Shown: positions 45,612-60,200 of the stretch, piece by piece
How the letters are laid out: every line of letters begins with the position of its first letter
Position numbering within the stretch: position 1 is the first letter of the stretch
Origin: Monocercomonoides exilis
Taxonomy: Eukaryota; Preaxostyla; Oxymonadida; Polymastigidae
Reading direction: 5' to 3'
NCBI GenBank assembly: GCA_001643675.2
Contig: LSRY02000057.1
Coordinates: 126,501 to 190,500 of the forward strand
DNA: 64,000 nucleotides
Translations under genes and position numbers: made by a program
Notes under the pieces: model-generated
Seen by the model: the letters and a program-made list of their open reading frames with translations, nothing else
Databases searched by the model: none
What the model was told of the DNA's origin: nothing

Positions 45612-47796
45612 ATGATATCTTCAGAAGAAAATTTTCATTTGAGCTTTTCACAAGAAAAAGGATATTCCGCTATCGCGCCTCACGAAATGAAAAAAGGAGA
45701 TCTTGCATTAATTGAAAAACCACTTGCATATTCTATCATTTCATCAGAAAATCAACGTCGTTGTCATAATTGTTTTAAAGTCTGTGAACCTTCAAAACTT
45801 CTGCAATGCTCTCAATGCAAATGGACGAAGTATTGCAGCCCTGAATGTCAAAAATCACATTGGAAGCAAGGAAGGCACAAACTCGAATGCCAGATTCTTA
45901 AATCAACACATCATGCATCATTAAGAGAATCTATGTTACTTTCGCTGAGATTAATTCTATATTTAAAATCAGAAACACAAACCTCTAACAACACTGAAAT
46001 ACTTCCTTTTTCAACAAAGGTAAACGACCGTTCTTGTCCTTCAAAGGAGGAAATAGACAAATTTAATTCCCAGTCACTGCCTAGAAAAATCAAGCATCAA
46101 GTTAGTGATGTTCTTCGCCTCATATCTCATCGAGATAAACAATCTGAGATGGGACTTCACTTAATTAGCAGCGTGGCATCGATGATTCTATCAATAATGA
46201 ATTATGATAGTGAAAAATCAGCATTTCACATGAAAGAATGCAATGTTTTAGAAGAAATCGTTGAACTTATTCTTCGACAGAAATACAATGGAATTAACAT
46301 TTGCGATGAAGATTTGAAAGGAATTGCGACAAGCCTGTTTCCTCGACTGTCATTCTTCAATCACAGCTGCTGCCCAAATTGCGTTCCTTCGTTTGATTCG
46401 TTTGGAACACTTTATGTACGCACGATTCGAAAAGTGAATGAAGGAGAAGAGCTATCGATTGGGTATATCGACAATGGATTGGGACTTATTACAAGACAAG
46501 CCCTTCTTAGCGAAGGCTGGCTGTTTTGCTGTGAATGTGAAAGATGTCAAAATGAAATGAAGACAACAGAATTCGACGAGGAGTTAGAACTGAAAGCGGA
46601 TGCCAAAGATGAGATTTCTTCAGACACAGCAATTGAAAGACAAAAAACAGAGACTGAAGAAAAAGAGACATTAGAACGCAAAGATGAGAATGAAACAAAA
46701 CTTCGCGTTTTTCTATCTTCGTTTGTGTGCTCATGTGGAGGCACGTTGTTTCCGTTATATGTGAAACATTCTGCAGTTGGCAATGCTTCAAATGAAAGTG
46801 AGCCTACGCAAAAAGACGAAACAAAAGAAGCAGAAACAAGTTCATCGTCTTCACAACCATCTTCTTCATCAACTGCTTCCTCTTCTCCAACTGCTGCTTC
46901 TTCAATTGATTCACTAATGGCATCTCTTCCATCAATACAAACATTTTCGTGCAACAAATGCCACAAAACACTGTCAAGAGCCGAGCTGACAGAGTTAAGC
47001 AAGCACACTTCTGTGATCGACGGAGAAAGCATGCGAGCAAAGAACGAGACAAATCCCAAAGTGGCAGCGGCAACCACAGCAAGAGTGATTCAGATGATGA
47101 CATCAACCAAAAAGACAACAATTTCACAGGAAAAGTCGAGCAACACACCTTCAAATGACACGCCTTCTGAGGCGGAAGACTCAAAAAAGGAAGAAATTGA
47201 GTTTATTATTCCAAAATATCATCCATATAACGGACATCTCATTCAGGAGGAGTTGAGGCTTTTCCATTTGTACATCGATTTATCTCGCTTTGAAAATGCC
47301 CTTGCTTTGGGCGAGAAGCTGCTAAATAAACTTATCTGTATGCTTTCATTTTTCTATTTGAAAAAACAAAGTATATTAACCATTTTAACGACAATTGATT
47401 TCGAATTTCTTTCGATTCACTTTCTTCTTATAAACTCTTATAACCATGTTCCATTTTTTATTCAACTTTTTTGATACAGATGCGCAGGGTGGAGTGACAT
47501 CACCAATTGTTGGGTTGCATTACGCAGCACTGGCAAAACTGGACATGCTGTTTTCGCATCAAAAAGAGGCATTTGAATATTTCAAAAAGGTATTTTCTTT
47601 TTTCTTTCTTTTTTTGAAAAATTAATTTAATTTTAATTCTGATTTTTTTAAATTTTCTCTTTATATCGACTTGTTTTTAACTTACTTCAATTGAAAAAAG
47701 GCTGCTTCCATTCTGGCTGTCACTCATCCACCTTTTTCGGTTTATCTTCGCGAAATACTTGAGAACATAAAAGATGCAAAAGCTGCAGGGCTTTGA
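45612..47796 (+). CDS. SET and MYND domain protein (SMYD-type lysine methyltransferase)
   Basis: Exons 45612-47337, 47480-47589 and 47701-47796 (introns GTATGC...TACAG and GTATTT...AAAAAG) give 643 residues. A split SET start (GYSAIAPHEMKKGDLALIEKP) is followed by a MYND zinc finger (CHNCFKV, LLQCSQCKWTKYCSPECQK, HWKQGRHKLEC). The SET core is LFPRLSFFNHSCCPNCVP with the NHS motif near residue 250, EGEELSIGYID, and a post-SET Cys set (LFCCECERC). The C-terminal part encoded by exons 2-3 (SPIVGLHYAALAKLDML, AFEYFKKAASILAVTHPP) fits the SMYD helical/TPR region. A long Ser/Glu/Lys-rich insert (~residues 320-530) separates post-SET from it and holds another CSCGG...CNKC pair. SMYD enzymes methylate histone and non-histone lysines; the substrate here is unknown. 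Confidence 0.9.
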
Positions 47797-48271
47797 ACAT
47801 TGCACAAACGAACTACTTTCGACAAATGTCATCAACAAGCCAGTCGCTTTCAAAAAATTTATGTATTTGAACATGAAACTCTGAGAAGTTCAACTTGGCG
47901 AAGCGAATCGTATCCATAAATGATTTCTTTAATCAAATATTTATTTCCAAAGATGGAAACTTAATCACTAAGAATTCCTACAAAAGTCCCAAACATTACC
48001 GGAATTATATCTGTCACATTTAAGCGAAGAAGCATTTTCTAATACTGTTTTTCCGAAAGAGATTTCATATGCTTTATTGCTGAAAAACTATTTAGAAAGA
48101 AAATAAACATTTTCAACTTTGAATGCATTTTTTCTTTTTTTATTCATGCTCATGTTTCCTTTTTAAAAGCTAATGCTTTCTGATATTTGAACATTTTGTT
48201 CTATTTCAAGATAGAAACAATTTTTCAAAACGCAACAAATATTGAACAAAAAATAGTGGGATACATCAGAA
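47797..48271. other. Intergenic, AT-rich
   Basis: This is the space between the SMYD stop and the F-box gene start, both on the plus strand. No gene or repeat beyond T-rich runs. Confidence 0.4.
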
Positions 48272-51200
48272 ATGCTAGATGATTTTCCTGACGATATACT
48301 TCATTTAATATGCAATTTTTTATCGCTATCTGATCTTCGAAACCTCTGCTATGTTTCAAATAAATTAAGAAGAGTAGCATTTCATTGCTATAAAACAAAG
48401 TGCCTGCAATATAAACAAGCTGTTCTTTCGTTGTTTTCCCCAGCAAAATACGAATTTAAGAGTCCTCTTCTGCAATGCTTTTATAACCCTAAACAATTTA
48501 CTTTTCCAATATATGTTCAACTGCTACTTCTTTCTCCAAATTTTGTTATCAGTGATTCAATGTCTTATTTAACTATCAGTCCGGGCATGATCGACTCTGT
48601 TTGCGAACGCGCTCTTTTTCGATCTGGACTATTAAAATGTGGATGCATCCTTGCCATTTCTGAGATTTCATTCACACGAGTTGTATTTCGTCCGGTAACT
48701 TTTGAAGAATTAAATTTAAATCCACCAGCAGCACCAATTCAACTTTCTGTTCAGAAAAAAAATCAAAAATTTTTATTTAATCAAGTTCAAACTCCTTTGA
48801 AAGAACAACCACCATTGACTCCGTTTTTTGAAGCTCTTCCATTGATTGGAATGCCTCGAAAAGCATCTGAGCTTGAATTTTCAACGAACATCGAATCATT
48901 TCTTCAATCAGAGGAATTTGCAACTGAGGGAATTAGCACAGATGCGATGGAGCATTTGAATACCGACCAACTTCTCAATTGCGAACAACAAAAATCCTCG
49001 TTTTATTTTCTTCGTTCACTCCATTCTTCACGATACCAAAAAGTGTTTACAAAAATTCCATCCTCGACAATTTCCGATCATATTCTCGCTGAGTTCCTTT
49101 TGGCAATCAGTCCATTATCGCTTTACACTTCAAATGAAAAGTCTGGTTCTGTGGCTCGTGCTGGAAAACATTCTCTGATGAGGAGGAGAAGGATGAGAGC
49201 GAAAAGGAAGCATAGACGTCAAAAAAAGCAATGGAAACACAAAAGAAGGAAAGCAAGACTCAACGCTAGAAGACGTACAAATGAAACAGAAGAAGATGGC
49301 GAAACGGATGAGGAAGAGGAAGAAGAGGAAGAAGAAGAGGAGGAAGAAGAAGAGGAGGAAGATGAGGAAGAGGAAGAAGAAGAGGAAGAGGAGGAAGATG
49401 AAGACGACGACGAAGAAGAAGATGATGAAGACGAGGAGGAAGAGGAAGAAGAAGAAAAAGATTCTGACGAAAATAAATCTCGTCATTTGTACAATCAAAC
49501 AGGAAATAAAAACGTTAGCATTAAATTGACTGAAAACGATACAAATTCACATTCAGAAGTGAGAATAGAACGCAAAACAGACGACAACACTTCCGTCAAG
49601 CAGAAGAAGTTCCAACGGCCATCACAACGAAACAAACAGAAGAAAGAAGAGCCAAAAGCGATTGATTATCGGCCAATGCTGCAAGTCCTTGCTCGCGAAC
49701 TGGAGTCAGACAAGGAAAAGAAAAAGAAAGAGGAGAAAATCAAAATGATGCGGACGAAAAAAGGCTTCAGCACAGAAAGAGTCACAATCGTTGCACTGAG
49801 GCGAGAAACGAAGAGAGAAGTGATGAAAGGTGCTCCGATTCTCAGCTTAGCTGCCTCTTCTTCTTCATCTTCATCTTCCTCTTCCTCCTTCTCTTCCTCT
49901 TCTTCCTTAACAGCAGCATCTTCAACCGCTTCACCAGCAGCATCTTCTCCAGTGCCCGTTTTGTCCTCTTCTGCATCTTTACCTTCGTCTTTGGGATTGA
50001 TGCCAGCAACTCCCATCACTTTGACAGACGCTCTGCAGACTTCTCAGCCTCAGAACCCAGCTAGCATTTCACAACCAGTTCAAATTGATGCACAACCAGA
50101 CATTTTGAAGGAATCGTCCTCAAAACAGCTGGCTCACTTCGATTCTTCGGCAGCTGAAGAGACTCAGCTTTTCTCAAGTCATTTTTCTGAAGAAAAATCA
50201 AACAGCTCTGAAACAACAGAAACATTTGATGGAACTCTTCCGACTGCTCTTGCAGAAAACGATGTGTTGAATGAAGCTCCAAAAGAAGACTCGAAGAAAT
50301 CAGAAGATTGGGCGGGAGAATCAGAATCAGAAGTGGCTGAGGCAGAAAGTGACGTTGACAACAATCAACTGACACACTTATACAAAATGATGCCTTACGC
50401 AACTCGTTCCAATCGGAGTATATCGCCTATTCATCAAAAGCCCATGCAGCATCACTATTCTTACACTGCTTTGCCGAAAACACCGAGTGCTTCTGCAGGT
50501 TCCGATGAGACAAAGGTGTTTGACAACATCAATGAAGAGATTAACTTTAGCAATCCAATGTTTTCCCATTCTTCTTCTCAAGGTCAAATTTCTTTCGCAC
50601 ACAAACGTCACAAGCATTCTGCCGTTCCCTTTTCAAAGTCGTATTCGATCCCGTTTCCTCTATCGAAGGACCCATCTGCCTCGTCTAGCTCGTCCTCAGA
50701 GCATCTTTCGACGCTTCCTCCTTCTTCGTCTGACACATTCAACGACCCACACGTCTTTTCCATTGCCTCGTCTGCCTGCCCATCGCGTTCTCACTCGCCA
50801 ACTTGTGCTCCTGTTCGTTCCAGCTCTGTACCATGCTTCAGAAGAAGAACACTTGCGGACAAGCAGATTGAGGAGGAGGAAGAAGAAGGCATAGAAGATG
50901 AGAGAGAGAGAAAGAAGGAAGAAGAGGAAGTGAAAGAAGATTTGTTTGATGGAAAAGAAACTGACATCGCAAATGACGTAGAAGCAACATTTGAAAAGAA
51001 TAATTTGGAATATTCTGACGATGAGAAGGATAACGCAGAAAGAAAAGAGATTGATCAATCAGATAAAACAGAAGGAAAGGTATTGAATCAAGCAGATCTC
51101 GAAACAAGTAAAAGAAACACTGACGATATTGCAGCCAATAGTTCTGAAGAAAACAAGAGTGAAGAGAAAGAATTAGAAGGAAAAGTGGAAGAAAAAGACA

Positions 51201-54200
51201 AAGTTGACTTTATTGAAGATACAAGCGACGATGAAGAATTTGTCGATATTCCTCCGTTTTTCTTTGATGAGAGCGATTTGGGCAACAAAAGCAACAGTTC
51301 AAACGGACCAACAATGTTTGATATGCATTCAAGTTTGCCATCCAGCAGCAGATTGGATTTGCCACGCAATTCTCAGACTTCTCTCATTGAAGAGATGGGC
51401 GGAAACAAAAACAATGCAAGCAATGAATTGAAAATGGAGCATTTTCAAGATGGCTCACCTGAACAACTTACTTTGGATGAAGCAGAAGATGATACCAAAA
51501 GACTAAACGGGAAAGCTGAAAACATGGATAATAAGCATCAATCCATTTCCACTTTGCCAAACAGACAAGATGAAGACAAAAGCAAATCAGCGGATGACAC
51601 AAAGAATTCTGAAGGTTATTCCTCAAAAACAAATACTGTTGAAAAGGAAGGCAAAGAAAAATTATCTGAAACAAACGATGATGCAACAAACAAAAAGAAA
51701 GTACAATCAATGACTCAATCTTCTTCATCTGCAGAAAACAAAAATTCTGATTCTGCACCGATATTCCCCTTTTCATCGTTCGATCTAACTTTGCCCGATG
51801 CTCCACCAGACATCGAGTTCCACCGACTGTTTGATCTTCTCCTTTCGCGATTTCCATTACATCGCCCGTCATCTTCTTCAGTCGTATCCTTCTTGTCGCT
51901 TCTGATGGAAGACGAAAGAACAAACATATTTGTCCTGCTCGAATGCATTCATTATTTCGAGCAGCTAACATTTGTGTATCATCAAACTGCAACATCACGA
52001 GATCCGTTGCTCTTCAGATACGAACGAGAAGAGGAGGATGCGGCGTTTGATGACGATGAAGAAGACGATGACGAATATGATGATGAATGCAAAGAAGTTG
52101 AAAAAGCAAATGAAACAGCAAAACAAGGAGCTCACTCACCTGTTCCTCATCGACGTTTATCTTCTCGCCAGCAAAAGAAGGAATGCTTCAAAGAGCTTGT
52201 GTCAAGCAACATTCTGTCACGTGGCTTTACCGAAGTTGGTGCGGAGGGAAGCCAAACGTCGCTGGATAACACACTTTTGTGGATGCGAATGAAGATGCTG
52301 TTTGCTGAAGTCATCAAAAATAAAGAAAAAGTGTATTCTCTTCTTCTTCTTCTGGTTGAAGTGGAGTGGGTGCTGACCGTGACAATCCCGTTGCTGCGAG
52401 GAAGAGATAAGGCAATGAAGACAAAAGAAAAGAAAGAGCAGAAATTGAAGGAGAGCAAAGAAAGCAAAGAGAAAGAGAAAGAGAAAGAGAGTAAGGAAGT
52501 GGAAGAAAGAGACAGGAAAACTTCTGACTCAAACGAAATTTTGAAGCAGATTTTGTTTGCACATTACATTTGTCCAATCAGTGAAGTATCAAAATACATG
52601 CCTGATGTCCCGACATCCAACATACCTTCACAAAATTCATCAGGTTTATCCTCGTCTCCTTTGGACGCTCAGTTTCAGCAGAAAACAGAATCATCCACAA
52701 AATCCACAACAAACGAAATACATCCGCTCTTCTGCCCTGGAGACACATTCTATCAACCATATCGCGAAAGTGCATTTTGCATACGTCCTTCTGTTCTGTC
52801 AAAGAAGAATCGCTTTTTTGGTGCATCTGCTTCTTCATCTTCTGCTCGGCAAAGCACAACTAATCCATCAAACACAAATTCAGTTACAGAAACAAAAAGT
52901 TCAAAAGGAAAGCTAAAAGAAAAGAAAGCATCGAAAGCAATGTTTAGCCATGAGAATGAGACAATGAAAACACAAGTTTTATCGGATGACATTTCTCTGT
53001 CTGCAAATGATGTTTCTTTGGAGAATCGATCATCTGAATTTAACACATCAAAAGAAGAGCAAATGGATGACACATCGACAAATGATTCAATGGCGAATGA
53101 ATCTACACAAGAAAGTGACAATTCAATAGACAACAGCCCAACTTTAGAATTCAAAGAAGAACCAGTTGTTGACACAGAGAATTCTGTCAAAAGTGATATG
53201 TCTGATTTCGATGAAAAGAAAGAACTTCACACAGAAGCGAAACACAAAAGAAAAATACATCAGCAAACAGCAGAGGAAAGCAAGGAGTCACAAAAACAGG
53301 AAACAAGCGAAGAAACTCAAATCAGCGATCAAAAGGATGATGATTCAATGGTACACAAAGAAATGCACAAAGACGAGGAATATACAGAAAAAGACGAATT
53401 GTTTGAGAGAGAACAAGAAGAGGAAGAGGCACGTGAAGAAAGAGAGGAAATTGAACGGGAGGAAATTGAATGGGAAAAAGTGATTCAAAGTGATGACGAA
53501 AACACAGACGAATCCGAAAAGACGAATGATATAACAGTATCAACACAAAATGAAGAAGCCAAACAAATGGACTACACAGCAGCAGAAGAACAAACCCCAT
53601 CAACTTTACACTCAACAGACCAGCTTTCTTTGCCTCTTCCATCTCTTATTTCATTGCAAGCAAAATCTTCATCTGTGTCAGAATTTTCTTCTCCACATTT
53701 ATCAGATTCTTCTGCTCCTTTACAGATTCCATCTTCCTTATCAAATGAATCTCATTCAAATTTATCCGAAAAGAATTCTGAACAGAACACAGAGTTAATC
53801 TCACAATCTGCACTTTCGTCTCCCACAGCTGAAACGAAATCACCCAAGCTGTCGGATGTTGAGGTAAGCAAAACGTTGCCTGCTCCTTCCTCCAATTCCT
53901 CGCATTTACACACAAAAACAGAATTACCAACACCTGAGCCACTTGCACAACAACCAACTCACCAGAAATTGCAAATACAAGTTCCACACACTGTTCAACA
54001 GACGCTTTCTCCTTTATCTCTTTCTCCACTTGCTATCCAGTTCCTGTTTCTTCTTGTTTGTCCTCCTTTTTCTTTTGTTCAACACAAATTGATGCGGAAA
54101 GCAATTTTGAAAGGAATATATGAATGCTGCTGTATTTTACTGAGAGTCAACAAACCGATTTGTCTAAACATAAACGGAAGAGCTGTAAACACAAAAACAT

Positions 54201-57200
54201 TGCATTTATCTCAACTTTCTTTAGCTCCTCAGACTAAAAATAACCCCATCAACATTCCGCAGTCTCCATTCCGCTGCTTCAATCCACTTCCTTTCAGCTT
54301 TTCTTTTCTTCTTCGCTTTCTTTCCCTTTCATCACCTTACTCAAACATCACACCATCACTTCAACAGTATTCATATCACCCAAATCATTCATTACAATCA
54401 TCACATCAGCAAATGTCTGTTAAAAGCACTTTGTTTTCTCAAAGTGAGATTAACAAGCAATCAATTGCTCAAAGAGGAAAGCTTCCTTCCTCATCCATTT
54501 CATTCTACACCCACATCACTCGGCATACCCTTGTTCTGCCTCCTCTGCTGAAAGGGCTGCTGATTCAAGAAATGATACGCTGCACTTTTCGGACGAATGT
54601 TCCACTTTTTCTACGAAGGTCGTTCTTTATCACTGTGCTGACAGAGCTGTGCGTAATTCTTGGACTTGAAAAGGCAGAAAAAGAAAAAGAAAAAGAGAAG
54701 AAAAAAATTGCATCTTTCTCTCAGGATCATTCGCAGCAACATCCACAGCAGCAAGGAGTGTCTTCTTCTTTGGCAGCACTTTATCGTCGGACACTTCCAA
54801 AATGGATTTCGATGCGTCTTGATGAAGTGGAAGACGACATTCGCATTTCAGCTCCAGATAATCCATCAGAAGATACAGTCGATGTTAATGCAAAGAAAAT
54901 GAAAAAGTTAAAAAAAGCAAAGAAACATAAGAACATTCGAAGGAAAAATAGAAGGAGAGACGATGTTGACGACGAGTTTGCAGAAGACGAAGATGAAGGC
55001 GAAGATGCAGAAGAAGAAGAAGAGGACGAAGAGGAAGAAAGTGATGATGACGTTGAAACAGGAGTTGGCACATCACTTGAAGATAGTTCCACATCAACAT
55101 CTGAAAGTGAAAGTGAAGAAGAAGAAGAAGAAGAGGAAGAGGAAACTGAGACAGAGACAGAGACCGAGACAGAAACAGAAACAGAAACAGAAACAGAAAC
55201 AGAGACGGAGACTGAAGAAGAAGAAACAGACGAAGAAGCTAACACTCAAAGTAGCACTACCGACAAACCACGGAAAAGACATATCGTTATGAAAAAGAAG
55301 CGCAAAGTTGTTTTAGTTAAAAGGAAGAAAAAAATCAAAACCAAAAAAATGAAGTTAAAGAAACCAAAACAACCAAAGAAGAAGAAAAATCTATTTTGTG
55401 CAAACAGCACAGAAGACACATGGTCGCTTTCATCAGACTCAACAACACATGACACGGACATCGACAGCACTACAACAACAGAGGAATCAGACGAAGATGA
55501 CGACGAAGATGACGATGAAGCAGCGCTCGCAGCACGCCATTTGAATGCAGCAGAGAGAAGAGATTTTCTGAAGTGGTCTTGTTGTGTGGCAGTTATCCAG
55601 TGTCTATTCCCAGATGCCGATGAATGGGCACTCGATGGGCAGCGTGCACCAAGCGGAAAATGGAAGATGGAGTCTGTCTCTGCACAGCATTTGTCAGATG
55701 CTTCATCCCATTTATCAAATGATTCCTGCATAAATCTCACACATGCAGCATCTGCCTTGCACTCCAAAATGCAAAATGAACAAAAAAGATTTGAGAATAT
55801 CCAACAAGATTCTCGAATGCTGGAGTTTAAGTTTGGTTCCTTGGATTCAGGCACTTCAAATAGCAATAAACCACCTTTTCAACTCAATTCCACAGCTACT
55901 GCTGAATCTTCATCAACAAATAATTCGAATATTCTGTTTGTCGATGTTCCTCCACATATTTCTCCGAATCCTTATCCATTTGACAATGTTGATGACTACC
56001 TTGCGATTTTATCAACTTCATCAACATCATCTGCTTCTGTTAGTTCAAATGCGTCATATCAATCAACACAAAACAATTCAAAACACGCTACTCAGGCTAC
56101 ATCTTCTCAGTCATTGCTTATTAACGTGCTGTTTCATTCTTGTCTCTCTTTATCCCTTTCTGCAATAGCCGCACTTCTCTCAGCCGATACAATTGGAAGC
56201 CATGCAACAATACCTCGTGTGGTGTGGTGCAGATTCACTGAATGGGATGCAACTGAAATGGACACATCGATGTTTGTGGGTAGAGTGGCAAATGGAATAT
56301 TTACTCAAATCGCTGGATGCAACTTAGAGAATGAGCATTCAAATAAAGTTGACAATAACGATACTTTTGACAACCAAATTCTCAAAAATAATGAAGGAAA
56401 CAATACAAATGAATCGAAAGAAGATGAAACAAAGAGTAGAAGACGTGGCACATATCCAACCGAAGCTGATAAATGCATCATTTACAAGGCTTCTTCCCTG
56501 TCTCCCACTGTTTTTCACACTTCAGCTCAAACTCATCACACTCCCTTGACGTTTTCATCAAATGAGAACGCAACTGATCTCTTCAGTGAATGGATTGACG
56601 AACGAGGAGATCTTATAAAGTCTAACAAAACCAGTTTTATGTATGGAATTGCATCTTCCATTCCATTCTCGGAGAACAAAAGAATGCTGTGCAAAATTGT
56701 TGATCCATCACCGTCAAATGATAAAAAAAGCATTAACAACTTAAATAAATACATTATTTGTACGCGTACTAACAGAAACACGTTTCTGACTCCAAGTGGT
56801 TTCAGTAACAAATCAGATAATGAAAGCAATTTAGTTAATTTTTCTGAATGTCCTATGACTGTGCCATTTAACTTTTCTTCTTCACTTTCTCAAACGCAAG
56901 AGCAGCAAATAGAATTTCTTGATTATCCAAAAAATTCGACAGTTACATCATCAATCACACCCAAATCTTCACATACAGATTCAAAGCCAGTCATCATTCC
57001 TTTAATTAGAGATCTTTCATTCCCAAACCTCGTTGGATTCGTCGGAGGTTCCTGCTCTTTCCAGTTCTATCCGTTGCAGTCATTTGCATATGCATTCTCA
57101 TCGCTGGTGCGTGCTTCTTTTTTATCTTCTCGTTTCTTCTTTTTCATATCTCCAATGAACATCAATCCGGATAGAACACTTATTTGCACTTTTAGAAAGG

Positions 57201-60200
57201 AGAGTCAACAGGAAGAGGTAACAGACATCCCACATTCTTTTTTGAAAGAAACAGACTTTTTTTTGCAGCCTTCTTCTTTGCAGGACTTTTCATGTTCAAC
57301 TCCTTGTCAGTCATCGCAAAAGGCACTCGATTCTTCTCATTTTTCATCTTGCTTTCCTTCTGTTCCAACTACAACTCTCTCTGAATGGAAAGTACCTGAC
57401 TCGCAATCTTTCTCTTCAGCGCTCTTTTTGTCTCCCTCTTCTCGTTTGCAATCGATTCATTCTCATTCTTCTCGTTCTATCGAACATGAACGTCAACATT
57501 CACACATGGATACATCACTAATTTCTTCAATCCAAACGGACAATCATCAAGTTGAATCATCATCTATCATTTCAGTAGCATCTGACGCAGCAGCTTCCAT
57601 TGAATCAACCATCACCAATTCTTCAGAGAATCTTCCTTTAGCTAAGACGCCACAACCATTGCCCTTGCCTTTTGATTCGTTTTCTCCACTAAAGTCCTCA
57701 TCGCTTTCACCAAAAGAATCCCCAAACATTCTATCACCAACTCCTTCGAATTCTCCTTCGCTTACGCCTCCTTTTTCTTTCTCTTCTTTTTCACCAGCAT
57801 CGCCATGCGAATTATTACCAACTCGACAAGTGCAAGCTGAACGAAATTTGCCTAATGCATCTGATATACCCACAGAGGTTTCCCATTCTTCATTTTCTTC
57901 AACAGCGCGTATGATGCTACCAACTTCTCCATCGTCAAATTCCAGTCCACCATTGTTCATTCCTCCGTCACCTTCTTCTCCAGCAGCTTCTTCTGAATTT
58001 CATTCTCCTGTTGTTATAACTCCTTATCAACGCTTTATGCTTCAGGGCATCTTGAACGAATCCTTTGTTTTAGGTACGTTGTTAGCTCATTTTAATCACG
58101 ATATCCAGCACAATATTCAACTTGAAGATGAATGCTTTTCGTTGACAGCTCATTCACAGCCATCTGAACAAATTTTGAAACATGCAAGTTCTACTCAGAA
58201 AAATTTAAAAACTGAAGCGCCTCAATCTCCTTCATCGGCGCAATACACTCCTGCATTTCCTTTTTCTTCAGCAGTTCTTTCGTCAAAAGCATTTAATCTT
58301 TCTCTTTCTCCTTCTTTTGCATTTGTTGCGCCTCTCCTTTCCTCTCTTGCACATTTTCCTTTCTTCTCAACAAAAAATCTTTCTTCTTCTGCAACTTTAT
58401 CGTTGCAACAGATGCAACAAATCATCAATTTGACATGTTCTTCTCAATTATCAACGGCAAAGCAATCTCTTCTCACAAGGCACATTTTGGTGCTGTGCGT
58501 TTCTTGTTTTGCTGCCCTTCACACAACAATGGCACACAGAGCGACACAAGCATCTGAACAGTTTGCACATTTTGTGGAACAGAATGCATTGTTGATGATA
58601 AAAGTGCGAGAAATGGAAGATACCGAAGATAATCTGAGACGATTGAAAAAGCAGATCAAAGATGCTCGCTTGCGAAGGAGAATGAATGCAATTGAATTCA
58701 TTCGATCCATACCAAAAGAGACTCGTTTGGAGCTGAAAAGAAAACAGTTAAAACAATCTGAACTTGATGGGAATGCTGGAGAAACTCTATTTATTGCTGA
58801 CAGTGAACTCAAAGAAAGATCATGCATTGAAGGTATTAATGATACGAAAAAAGATGAAGAAGGTTTAAATAATTCTAGTGCTGATCAAACAGCGCCAGCA
58901 ATTTCTTCAATATCAACAATCATTATGCCTTCCAAAACAACAAAGAAGAAATACGAAGATTCATTGACTCAGAAACAAGTTCATTTGGCTGATGAATCTT
59001 CTTCTTTCCCGGGGAATATGTTGCAAAAGAACGAAGATCCACAAATCCCTTCTGAGGTTCAAAATACTTCATCTTTTTCTCAACAGTTTGCACATCCGAG
59101 TGCAGGATCAAATAAGGATAGTGGCCTGTTACGATCTCCTTCAATTCTTCCGCTTCCACTTGAGACACAAAAGCTTTCGAGAAGTGAGCGGAGAGGAAAA
59201 GGAAGAGGAAGCAAAGAAATGGACTCTGCATTTAACGAACAAGAGGAAGAAGAGAACAGACTTATTCAAGAAATAGAAACAAGAATAGCGCAAGAAAACG
59301 AAGATCTTGTACTGTTTCGAAAGAAAGTCCTATCTCTTCTTCCAGGCACTGCATCAGAATCATTCTTTGCATTGTGCCTGATTGAGATGATGAATGCATT
59401 TGTCCCTGTTTGTGCCGCACAACAAGCATATCACACAAAGGTTGTATCTTCACTTGCCACTGACGAGTGGATCTGGCTGAGAAGGAAGAAAATGTGGGAA
59501 AATGATAAAGCCAAGAAAAAGAGCGAAGAAGATTCTTCTCCAAAAGATGAAAAAAGTGTTGACATAATGACAGATACCATTACTCAATCGGAACATCAGT
59601 TTATTCTTGCATTTCCAGAAGCAATGTGGTATCTCTTTGATTCATTCACTTGTGATAGCTCAGTTAAAGTTTTAAAAACAACAACAAATCAGACAATTGC
59701 AGCAAACAGAATAATTAATGGAGCGGAAGAGAAAATGACGGAAAGCTCTAATTATTTCCTTGACATGAAATTAAAAAATATATCAAGAACAAAAGAAGAA
59801 CAGTTTCTGAGAAATCATCCAACAATCCATTACCGTTCACTTTCAAGCAAAAAATCTAATTCAAATGCTCAGTCTAAAAACGAAGATAGTCAAACAAAAA
59901 TAGTCGAAGGTTGCAATTTAATGACTACAAATGAATCACAGTTTGAGAAGAATGACGAAGATTTGTATTTAGCAAACGGATATCTTCCTATTGTAACTTC
60001 TCCTTCATTGTGGAATGAAGTGATAGAATGGATGGCAAAATTTCATTTCTTCTCAAAAAAATTTGGTGAAACGCATTCCATTCTGACGACTCCATTTGCC
60101 ATCCCGTTGGATTTAAAGATAGATAAGAACGAATCTGGAATTCAATCTGATGAAACCAGTAGACAAAGCAATGCTGATGGCTTGTTAAACAAAAAATACA

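Noticed and set aside
54781-55866. Antisense Ser/Val dipeptide frame and neighbours
   Set aside because: Direct complement of the Glu and Thr-Glu repeats in the giant F-box gene.
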